Below the pieces are notes generated by a model. The model saw only the letters and a list, made by a program, of their open reading frames with translations. It ran no database searches and was not told the origin of the DNA. A DNA stretch of 5,733 nucleotides from assembly GCA_945867245.1 (NCBI GenBank), contig CAMBHQ010000066.1:1-5733 (forward strand), given 5' to 3'. This stretch comes from an uncultured Porphyromonas sp. (lineage in GTDB: Bacteria > Bacteroidota > Bacteroidia > Bacteroidales > Porphyromonadaceae). The number at the start of each line of letters is the position of its first letter. The first letter of the stretch is position 1. This document shows, piece after piece, positions 1 through 5,733 of this stretch. The translations under genes were made by a program, and so were the position numbers.

Positions 1-2364
1 GAGGTAGAGTCTATCCCAGGCGGACTACGTGGCCTCGTCATCGGCGAGGTGCTGACCTGCGTAGACCACGAGAATAGCGACCATCTACACGTTACTACAG
101 TAAATATTGGCACAGGCGAACCGCTACAGATTGTCTGCGGTGCGCCCAACGTAGGTGTCGGCCATGCCGTAGTAGTAGCTACCATCGGTACCGTCCTCGG
201 CAGTGGCGAGGAGAGCTTCACAATCAAGAAAGGCAAGATACGTGGCGTCGAGAGCTATGGTATGCTCTGCAGTGAGACCGAGATAGGCATCGGCACAGAT
301 AATAGTGGTATCATACTCCTTCCCCTTAGCGAGGTGCGTGTGGGTATGACCGCTGCCGAGTATTATGGCGTCAAGAGCGACCAGGTACTAGAGGTAGATA
401 TCACGCCCAACCGCGTGGACGCTACTAGCCACTACGGCGTAGCTAGAGATCTAGCTGCCTACCACACACAGCACATTAGCCCCATACGGGCCACATTGCC
501 AGAGGTGCCTACCCTGCCCACAGGCCACTGCCCTATCGGGGTAGAGGTGCGCGCTAGCCACGAGCTCGTCAAGCGCTTCGAGGGGCTTGTAATACGTGGG
601 ATTAAGGTGGAGGAGAGCCCCGAATGGCTACGCTTCCGACTAGAGGCGATAGGCCAGAAGCCCATCAACAACATCGTAGACATTACCAACTATGTACTGC
701 ACGAGTTCGGCCAGCCTTTGCACGCCTACGACCTCGATAAGATTGGTGGAGGCACTCTGGTAGTAGACCTTGCTGAGTCTGGGCGGCAGATGACACTCCT
801 AGACCACGTAGAGCACACACTAGACGCTCAGGACCTCGTTATCGGAGATATCCTTGGTAATCCGCTCTGTCTAGCAGGTGTGATGGGCGGGGAGCATAGT
901 GGTACTACCGCCAGCACATCGGCAATATTCCTAGAGTCAGCCAACTTCAACGCCTCTAGCGTCCGCAAGAGTGCCCGACGCCATCAGCTCAATACGGACT
1001 CTTCGTTCCGCTTCGAGCGTGGTCTCGATGCCGAGCGTACACACTGGGCGCTTGCTAGGGCCACGGCACTTATCCTAGAGCTATGCCCAGGGGCGTATAT
1101 CGATGGTGGCGTTTACGACCACTACCCTGTAGTCAGCACTCCGCACCGTGTGGAACTCAGCCTCAGCCGTATGGCCCGCCTAATAGGCAAGCAGATACCC
1201 GAGGAGACGCTCCGTAGCATACTCACAAGTCTAGAGATCGACATCCTTGCCACAGACGGGGATACATGGACGCTCAGTGTGCCATACTACCGCATCGACG
1301 TATGCCGAGAGGTGGACATCATCGAGGAGGTACTACGCATCTATGGCTACAACAATATCGAGCTAAGTGGCTACATCAGTGCTAACCTAGCCACACAGAC
1401 CGAGAGCGACCGCTCTTACCAGCGTAGACTACTTATTAGTGAGCAGTTGGTAGGTGCAGGCTTCAACGAGATACTCTGCAACTCGCTCTCTGCCGAGGCC
1501 TACTACGAGGGCCTAACATCTTATCCTGCCTCCAAGCTCGTGCGCCTTGTCAATCCCCTCAGCGCCGAGCTAGGCGTGATGCGCCAGACTCTACTCTTCG
1601 GTGGACTCGGTAGCATCAGTCGCAACCTACGCCGTCAGGCACGTAGCTTCTACTTCTACGAGTGGGGTAACTGCTATAGCCACAGCACGGAGGATGCTAG
1701 CCAGGAGGGTATGGCACAGTATCACGAGGCGCAGCGCCTAGGCCTATGGCTGGGCGGTCAGCGCGTAGAGAGCTCGTGGGCGCATGCCGATGAGGCGGCC
1801 TCAGCTTTCGAGCTCAAGGCACATGTAGAGCATATACTACAGCGCCTAGGCATCAACGTAGGGGTGCTACGCTATCAGGAGGTAGACTGCGACCTCTTCG
1901 CGGGCAAGGCCCTCGAGATAACAGCCGATGGAGGACGTTGCCTAGTAGGTCGTATGGGGCTAGTGGCCTCTACGCTACTAAAAGCTCAAGAGATAGACCT
2001 ACCCATCTACTATGCCGAGCTAGAGTGGACTACGCTACAGCTACTGGCCGAGCGTGCCAAAATCACCATCAACGAGCTGCCTAAGTATCCCGTAGTACGC
2101 CGCGACCTATCGCTACTCCTCGATGAATCGACCAAGTTCGTAGAGATAGAGGCCATCGCCTATAAGTGCGAGAAGAAACTCCTAAAGAAGTGCGAGTTAT
2201 TCGACGTCTACGAGGGTAAGAACCTACCAGCAGGCAAGAAGAGCTATGCCGTAGCTTTCTACCTACAGGACGAGACGCAGACGATGAACGAGAAGCAAAT
2301 CGAAGCCATCATGGGCAAGATACAGAAGAGTCTAGAGACACAGCTAGGGGCTAGCCTGCGCTAA
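1..2364 (+). CDS. pheT: Phenylalanine--tRNA ligase beta subunit, 5' partial
   Basis: This is the beta chain of the cytoplasmic alpha2-beta2 enzyme that attaches phenylalanine to tRNA-Phe; the beta chain binds tRNA and hydrolyses mischarged Tyr-tRNA-Phe. The frame is open from base 1, so the first residues (about 35-45, judged from relatives) lie upstream. Counting from base 1, 787 residues are visible. The order is: a tRNA-binding OB-fold (about 1-115; NSDHLHV, QIVCGAPNV 43-51, SYGMLCSETEIG 85-96), VDITPNR (to 138), a B3/4 editing domain (about 185-345; T229, N230, H241 in GQPLHAYD, A292-G293, E312, FRFERGLD to 343), a B5 domain (about 383-458; YRIDVCREVDIIEEVLRIYG), a catalytic-like core (about 460-690; RNLRRQ 541-546) and a C-terminal ferredoxin-like anticodon-binding domain (about 692-787; PVVRRDLSL). 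The editing-pocket residues match, by spacing, those recalled from the Thermus enzyme (T249, N250, H261, G315, E334), so proofreading looks intact. The catalytic partner pheS is not in the window. The stop is TAA. Confidence 0.98.
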   Translation, partial: EVESIPGGLRGLVIGEVLTCVDHENSDHLHVTTVNIGTGEPLQIVCGAPNVGVGHAVVVATIGTVLGSGEESFTIKKGKIRGVESYGMLCSETEIGIGTDNSGIILLPLSEVRVGMTAAEYYGVKSDQVLEVDITPNRVDATSHYGVARDLAAYHTQHISPIRATLPEVPTLPTGHCPIGVEVRASHELVKRFEGLVIRGIKVEESPEWLRFRLEAIGQKPINNIVDITNYVLHEFGQPLHAYDLDKIGGGTLVVDLAESGRQMTLLDHVEHTLDAQDLVIGDILGNPLCLAGVMGGEHSGTTASTSAIFLESANFNASSVRKSARRHQLNTDSSFRFERGLDAERTHWALARATALILELCPGAYIDGGVYDHYPVVSTPHRVELSLSRMARLIGKQIPEETLRSILTSLEIDILATDGDTWTLSVPYYRIDVCREVDIIEEVLRIYGYNNIELSGYISANLATQTESDRSYQRRLLISEQLVGAGFNEILCNSLSAEAYYEGLTSYPASKLVRLVNPLSAELGVMRQTLLFGGLGSISRNLRRQARSFYFYEWGNCYSHSTEDASQEGMAQYHEAQRLGLWLGGQRVESSWAHADEAASAFELKAHVEHILQRLGINVGVLRYQEVDCDLFAGKALEITADGGRCLVGRMGLVASTLLKAQEIDLPIYYAELEWTTLQLLAERAKITINELPKYPVVRRDLSLLLDESTKFVEIEAIAYKCEKKLLKKCELFDVYEGKNLPAGKKSYAVAFYLQDETQTMNEKQIEAIMGKIQKSLETQLGASLR

Positions 2365-2375
2365 GCCTCCTAGCT
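2342..2375 (+). other. Imperfect hairpin straddling the pheT stop codon
   Basis: The arm AGCTAGG-GGCT-AGC (2342-2355) pairs with GCT-(A)-AGCC-(T)-CCTAGCT (2360-2375) around a CTGC tetraloop (2356-2359). This gives 14 Watson-Crick pairs interrupted only by two single-base bulges, A2363 and T2368. The TAA stop (2362-2364) sits inside the 3' arm. The following bases, TGCATACAGATAGC, contain no run of T, so this is not a standard intrinsic terminator. It could be a transcript-stability or processing element, a weak attenuator between pheT and yebC, or a by-product of the many CTAG words in this genome. The pairing is seen directly; any function is inferred. Confidence 0.5.
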
Positions 2376-2420
2376 TGCATACAGATAGCAAATAACAGAT
2401 ACATTACATTATACCATACA
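2376..2420 (+). promoter_or_regulatory. AT-rich yebC leader without Shine-Dalgarno
   Basis: The 45 bases between the hairpin and the yebC ATG are AT-rich and contain only four G residues. No AGGAGG-like sequence lies at the usual distance from the start, and an A occupies position -3, which fits the AT-rich, unstructured leaders typical of Bacteroidota. I searched for the Bacteroidota promoter pattern (TTTG near -33 and TAnnTTTG near -7) and found no convincing copy, so this reads better as a translation leader inside a transcript than as a promoter. Confidence 0.35.
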
Positions 2421-3146
2421 ATGGGAAGAGCATTCGAATATCGCAAAGCACGCAAGATGAAGCGCTGGGGCAATATGGCTCGCGTCTTCACCAAACTAGG
2501 TAAGGAAATCACTATGGCCGTAAAGGCAAGTGGTCCTGACCCCGAGACGAACCCCCGTCTACGTGTCCTCATGCAGACGGCCAAGAAGGAAAACATGCCC
2601 AAGGACAATGTGGAGCGTGCTATCAAGAAGGCTAGCAGCAAGGACTTCACAGACTATAAGGAGATGAACTACGAGGGTTACGGCCCCTTCGGTATCGCTG
2701 TCTTTGTAGAGACTGCCACGGATAACACTACGCGTACCGTGGCCAACGTACGTAGCTACTTTACTAAGGTCGGTGGTAGCCTCGGCACCTCGGGGAGTCT
2801 AGAGTTCCTCTTCGAGCACAAGTGTATTTTCCACGTTGTGAATAAGGAGGGTACAGACCTCGAGAGCCTAGAACTAGAGCTGATTGACTTTGGGGTGGAT
2901 GAGATAGAGGCCGAGGAGGGCGAGATTGTACTCTCGGGACCTTTTGCTCAGAACTCCGCTATCCAGAGCTATCTAGAGGAGAGTGGCTTCGAGATCACCT
3001 CTGTAGAGTTCGTCCGCATCCCCAACGATACCAAGGAGGTTACGCCAGAGCAGCGCGAGACCCTACAGAAGCTCCTCGATAAGCTCGACGAAGACGAGGA
3101 TGTACAGAACGTCTTCCACAACATGAAGGAAGAGGACGAGGAGTAA
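2421..3146 (+). CDS. yebC: YebC/TACO1-family protein (Bacteroidota type)
   Basis: A 241-residue cytoplasmic protein of the usual YebC length. Family signatures are GPDPETNPRLR (38-48), NMPKDNVERAIKKA (58-71), YEGYGPFG (84-91), DNTTRTVANVR (101-111), GGSLGTSGS (118-126), FVRIPND (197-203) and DVQNVFHN (227-234). The N-terminus differs from the common AGHSKW type: GRAFEYRKARKMKRWGNMAR (2-21) is the strongly basic version I associate with Bacteroidota. The C-terminal tail (221-241) is markedly acidic. The family was long annotated as a transcriptional regulator (PmpR); recent work, as recalled, places YebC and mitochondrial TACO1 on the ribosome, easing translation of proline-rich stretches. The ribosomal role is therefore preferred here, but the sequence cannot decide it. 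The ATG at 2421 is chosen because the conserved N-terminus begins there. The gene lies 56 nt after pheT and its TAA shares a base with the next ATG. Confidence 0.95.
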   Translation: MGRAFEYRKARKMKRWGNMARVFTKLGKEITMAVKASGPDPETNPRLRVLMQTAKKENMPKDNVERAIKKASSKDFTDYKEMNYEGYGPFGIAVFVETATDNTTRTVANVRSYFTKVGGSLGTSGSLEFLFEHKCIFHVVNKEGTDLESLELELIDFGVDEIEAEEGEIVLSGPFAQNSAIQSYLEESGFEITSVEFVRIPNDTKEVTPEQRETLQKLLDKLDEDEDVQNVFHNMKEEDEE

Positions 3147-3148
3147 TG
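3144..3148 (+). other. TAATG stop/start overlap, yebC to thioesterase
   Basis: The yebC stop TAA (3144-3146) shares its last A with the ATG (3146-3148) of the thioesterase gene. This layout usually means that ribosomes finishing the first gene re-initiate on the second. The purine-rich codons just upstream (GAAGGAAGAGGACGAGGAG, 3125-3143) encode the acidic YebC tail and may also hold the ribosome near the start, although the nearest GAGGAG is only two bases from the ATG. An alternative start at M8 (3167) would remove the overlap. Confidence 0.65.
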
Positions 3149-3547
3149 AGTAATCCTACGAATTATATGTACAGCCTCCCCCTGAAGGTACGCGACTATG
3201 AGTGCGACCTCCAGGGGGTGGTCAATAATGCTAACTATCAGCATTATATGGAGCACACACGCCACGAGTTCCTAGAGAGCCTAGGCGTGAACTTCGGAGC
3301 TATGCACGAGCAGGGTCTCGATGCCTATGTCTACAAGGTTACCATTAGCTACCGCAAGAGTCTGCGCAGTGGCGACCACTTCACCTCGCACCTATCGTGC
3401 CATATGCGTGGGGCTAAGCTTATCTTCGAGCAAGATATCATACACAGCACGGGCGAGCTATGCGCCCACGGCGAAGTGGAGGTCGTACTTGTCAAGGATG
3501 GCGTGATGACACGTGGCGAGTTCTTCCGCGAGTTACTCGGACTATAA
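3146..3547 (+). CDS. Hotdog-fold acyl-CoA thioesterase (4HBT/YbgC-like)
   Basis: A 133-residue single-domain protein, the normal size for the 4-hydroxybenzoyl-CoA thioesterase/YbgC/FadM superfamily, whose members hydrolyse acyl-CoA or acyl-ACP thioesters in the cytoplasm as dimers or tetramers. The diagnostic stretch is KVRDYECDLQGVVNNANY (14-31), then YMEHTRHEFL (34-43), which leads into the long hotdog helix. D21 aligns with the catalytic Asp of the family. The His seven residues later in YbgC proteins is Asn here (N28), and the His of the GHVNN form is Val (V25). I recall this pattern as common in Bacteroidota homologues, so it is probably lineage-typical and not damage. A SYRKSLRSGD segment (51-60) matches the mid-domain strand-turn region. 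The substrate is unknown. There is no signal peptide or membrane segment. The start at 3146 is supported by the TAATG overlap; M8 (3167) is possible because relatives often have a slightly shorter N-terminus. Confidence 0.85.
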   Translation: MSNPTNYMYSLPLKVRDYECDLQGVVNNANYQHYMEHTRHEFLESLGVNFGAMHEQGLDAYVYKVTISYRKSLRSGDHFTSHLSCHMRGAKLIFEQDIIHSTGELCAHGEVEVVLVKDGVMTRGEFFRELLGL

Positions 3548-3585
3548 CACACTATTACCCAAGCACAACAACAATATAGATATTC
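3548..3585 (+). promoter_or_regulatory. AT-rich mutS leader without Shine-Dalgarno
   Basis: The 38-nt gap between the thioesterase stop and the mutS ATG is rich in A, C and T and has only two G residues. There is no purine-rich Shine-Dalgarno sequence before the ATG, no hairpin followed by a T run, and no TAnnTTTG box. It fits the weakly structured leader expected for a downstream gene in a Bacteroidota operon, which suggests mutS is at least partly read from upstream. Confidence 0.3.
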
Positions 3586-5733
3586 ATGAGCAAGCGAGCC
3601 GTAGAGACCCCCTTGATGCAGCAGTACTATAGCATCAAAGACAAACATCCCGATGCTATACTCCTCTTCCGTGTCGGAGACTTCTACGAGACCTTTGCGG
3701 AGGATGCCGTCGCTACTGCCGAGATACTAGGCATTACGCTGACGCGCCGTGCCAACGGTGCTGCCCAGTTCGTAGAGCTGGCGGGCTTCCCCCATCACGC
3801 CCTCGATAACTACCTGCCCAAGCTGGTACGTGCCGGACGACGTGTAGCCATCTGCGATCAGCTAGAGGACCCCAAGCAGACCAAAAAACTCGTCAAGCGG
3901 GGCATCACAGAGCTCGTAACGCCAGGCGTCGTTCTTGGCGATAATGTGCTGAACAATAAGGAGAATAATTACCTAGCTGCACTCTACCTAGAGGGCGACC
4001 GTGCGGGCCTTAGCCTACTAGATATCTCCACGGGTGAGTTCCTCTGTAGCGAGGGTACACTAGCGCACGTCGATAAGCTTATCGGGAGCTATCAGCCCAA
4101 GGAGTTACTCGTAGAGCAGAGTCAGAAGGGGGAGCTCAGCCGTCGTATTAGCTATCGAGGCTTCGTCTTTGACCTAGAGGACTGGAGCTTTGCCCTAGAG
4201 CCTAATCGGGCCAAACTCCTCAAGCACTTCGGCGTGCAGAGCCTCAAAGGCTTTGGGGCCGAGCACCTAACGCTCGGCATCTCGGCTGCAGGGGCAATCC
4301 TCAACTATATGGAGCTCACCAGCCATCATCGCCTAGGACACGTTACACGTCTGCGCTGTATCGACCGCCTCGGCTATATGCGCCTGGATGCCTTCACCCT
4401 GCGTAGTCTGGAGATATTACAGTCTATGAATGAGGCAGAGGGGCGTAGCCTATTGGATATAATCGACTTCACGCGTACGGCTATGGGCGGACGTATGCTG
4501 CGGCGCTGGCTCGTCTTCCCACTTATCGAACTCAAGGCTATACAGCAGCGCCAGAGCATTGCTAAGGCCTTGTACGAGGATGGAGAGCTAAGAAACGACC
4601 TGAGCGTCCGCCTTACGCAGATAGGCGACCTAGAGCGTCTAGCGGCCAAGACTGCCGTGGGGCGCATCACGCCACGTGAGGTCAATCAATTGCGTGAGTC
4701 GCTACTGCTAGCCGCTCAGATACAGAGCTTGCTCTCTGGTAGTGAGGTAGCGGCTCTAGGGGCCCTCGCCGAGCAGATACAGGACTGTAGCACGGTCTGC
4801 GACCTCATCGAGCAGACGATTATGCCCGATGCGCCCGTAGCCCTAGGTAAAGGCCCTGTAATAGCCGAGGGCGTGCGTGCCGAGCTGGACGAGCTACGAC
4901 GACTCTCTACTGGGGGCAAAGAATACCTAGAGGAGCTACAGCAGCGCGAGAGTGAGCGCACCGGTATCCCGAGTATCAAGATAGCCTTCAACAACGTCTT
5001 TGGCTACTATATCGAGGTGCGCAATACGCATCGTGATAAGGTGCCGAGCGATTGGGTACGCAAGCAGACACTCGTCAATGCCGAGCGCTATATCACAGCC
5101 GAGCTCAAGCAGTATGAAGATAAAATACTCGGAGCCGAGGAGCGCATTGCCATCATAGAGCAGGAGTTATACACCGCCCTAGTACAGGAGCTATCCCGAC
5201 ATATACAGCCGATACAGCACAATAGCCAGATACTGGCTAGCCTAGACTGCCTAACGGCCTTTGCCGAGGGCGCTAGTCGCTACGGATACGTCCTACCTGA
5301 GCTCCACGAGGGCCATAGCCTAAGCATCAGCGCAGGACGCCACCCCGTCATCGAGCGCCAGCTAAGCCTCGACGAACACTACGTCCCTAATGATGTCTAC
5401 CTCGACAACGAGTGCCAGCAGATCATCATCATAACGGGGCCTAATATGAGCGGTAAGAGTGCGCTACTCCGTCAGACTGCGCTCATTACCTTGCTCGCTC
5501 AGATAGGGGCCTTCGTGCCTGCCCAGAGCGCTTCGATAGGCCTAGTAGATGCCATCTTTACTCGTGTCGGGGCCTCGGACAACATCAGTCGCGGGGAGTC
5601 GACCTTCATGGTAGAGATGCAGGAGGCCTCGAGCATCCTCAATAACCTCACCGACCGCTCACTCATCCTCTTCGACGAGCTAGGGCGAGGGACCAGTACT
5701 TACGATGGTATCTCTATCGCTTGGAGCATAGTG
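3586..5733 (+). CDS. mutS: DNA mismatch repair protein MutS, 3' partial
   Basis: MutS scans DNA as a dimer, binds mispairs and small loops, and uses ATP to become a sliding clamp that recruits MutL. The frame is open to the last base, giving 716 residues; about 140-170 C-terminal residues are missing, judged from a usual length of about 860-880. Visible parts are the mismatch-binding domain (about 1-120) with GDFYE (31-35), where F33 and E35 are the wedge and base-contact residues; a connector domain (about 125-250); a lever/core domain from about 265 with TRTAMGGRMLRRWL (296-309); a clamp (about 430-540) with FGYYIEV (472-478); and an ATPase with Walker A TGPNMSGKS (617-625), the SRGESTFMVEM signature (668-678), Walker B LILFDE (693-698) and the GRGTSTYDG D-loop region (700-708). 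No key residue is missing in the visible part. The ATG at 3586 is preferred over M11 (3616) because the conserved ETPLMQQYY precedes and spans M11. This is the MutS1 type; MutS2 lacks the mismatch domain. Confidence 0.98.
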   Translation, partial: MSKRAVETPLMQQYYSIKDKHPDAILLFRVGDFYETFAEDAVATAEILGITLTRRANGAAQFVELAGFPHHALDNYLPKLVRAGRRVAICDQLEDPKQTKKLVKRGITELVTPGVVLGDNVLNNKENNYLAALYLEGDRAGLSLLDISTGEFLCSEGTLAHVDKLIGSYQPKELLVEQSQKGELSRRISYRGFVFDLEDWSFALEPNRAKLLKHFGVQSLKGFGAEHLTLGISAAGAILNYMELTSHHRLGHVTRLRCIDRLGYMRLDAFTLRSLEILQSMNEAEGRSLLDIIDFTRTAMGGRMLRRWLVFPLIELKAIQQRQSIAKALYEDGELRNDLSVRLTQIGDLERLAAKTAVGRITPREVNQLRESLLLAAQIQSLLSGSEVAALGALAEQIQDCSTVCDLIEQTIMPDAPVALGKGPVIAEGVRAELDELRRLSTGGKEYLEELQQRESERTGIPSIKIAFNNVFGYYIEVRNTHRDKVPSDWVRKQTLVNAERYITAELKQYEDKILGAEERIAIIEQELYTALVQELSRHIQPIQHNSQILASLDCLTAFAEGASRYGYVLPELHEGHSLSISAGRHPVIERQLSLDEHYVPNDVYLDNECQQIIIITGPNMSGKSALLRQTALITLLAQIGAFVPAQSASIGLVDAIFTRVGASDNISRGESTFMVEMQEASSILNNLTDRSLILFDELGRGTSTYDGISIAWSIV

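Noticed and set aside
49..51. GTG as a possible start of pheT
   Set aside because: The frame is open back to base 1 and encodes EVESIPGGLRGLVIGE, the conserved segment before the OB-fold, so the gene begins upstream of the window.
439..458. Eight-pair hairpin GTAGCTAG-AGAT-CTAGCTGC (one U-G pair) inside pheT
   Set aside because: It lies within codons for the conserved GVARDLAAY segment and is readily explained by the general excess of CTAG; there is no positional reason to give it a function.
459..689. Reverse-strand open frame inside pheT (76 residues)
   Set aside because: It is antisense to a well-conserved pheT region, has low-complexity Ser/Arg-rich composition and matches no family I recognise. 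It is a shadow of the real gene.
2375..2405. TTG followed after about 22 bases by TACATT as a possible Bacteroidota promoter for yebC
   Set aside because: The -7 element lacks the TTTG end and the -33 element is a bare TTG, so the match is no better than chance in AT-rich DNA.
2351..2650. Reverse-strand open frame over the pheT-yebC junction
   Set aside because: It is almost wholly antisense to the conserved YebC N-terminal half; its translation has no recognisable domain and no start signal.
2969..3265. Reverse-strand open frame with Ser-rich runs, opposite the yebC end and thioesterase start
   Set aside because: The Ser run is just the complement of the GAG/GAC codons of the acidic YebC tail.
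3529..3539. Small inverted repeat CGAG-TTA-CTCG near the thioesterase stop
   Set aside because: The stem has only four pairs and no T run follows, so it is too weak to call a terminator.
3321..3648. Overlapping open frames on both strands within the thioesterase gene and mutS start
   Set aside because: They overlap the hotdog gene, whose frame carries the conserved motifs; the alternative products resemble nothing known.
4374..4994. Two reverse-strand open frames (103 and 92 residues) inside mutS
   Set aside because: The mutS frame is continuous and conserved here; the reverse products are Arg/Ser-rich, as expected from antisense of this codon usage.
5235..5242. Palindrome GGCTAGCC in mutS
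   Set aside because: A short coding palindrome built on CTAG, with no paired copy or context to suggest a binding site.

Overview
This window is ordinary chromosomal housekeeping DNA from a member of the Bacteroidota, most likely Bacteroidales and possibly Porphyromonas-like. The assignment rests on the Bacteroidota-type N-terminus of the YebC protein, the Bacteroidota-style hotdog thioesterase (RDYECDLQGVVNNANY), the absence of clear Shine-Dalgarno sequences, and a codon style rich in Leu CTA and in CTAG tetramers. The lineage is inferred from recalled family resemblance, not from a database search.

Four genes lie head to tail on the + strand and fill almost the whole window. First is pheT (1-2364, 5' end cut off), the beta subunit of phenylalanyl-tRNA synthetase. 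A 56-nt gap follows, and a strong imperfect hairpin (2342-2375) straddles the pheT stop codon at its edge. Next is yebC (2421-3146), a YebC/TACO1-family protein. It overlaps by one base (TAATG) an acyl-CoA thioesterase-like hotdog gene (3146-3547). After a 38-nt AT-rich, G-poor gap comes mutS (3586-5733, 3' end cut off), the DNA mismatch-recognition ATPase, which is open through the end of the window.

The short gaps, common strand and lack of a recognisable internal promoter suggest at least partial co-transcription. The genes share no obvious pathway: two act in translation (charging and editing of tRNA-Phe; ribosome-associated YebC), one is probably a thioester hydrolase and one repairs DNA. 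All visible catalytic motifs in PheT and MutS are intact, and no frame is broken.

I see no mobile element, CRISPR array, tRNA, rRNA or riboswitch, and no evidence of a new multi-gene system. The points most worth checking are the hairpin over the pheT stop, the CTAG excess with its CTA-leucine bias, the coupled yebC-thioesterase start, and the thioesterase active-site variant.
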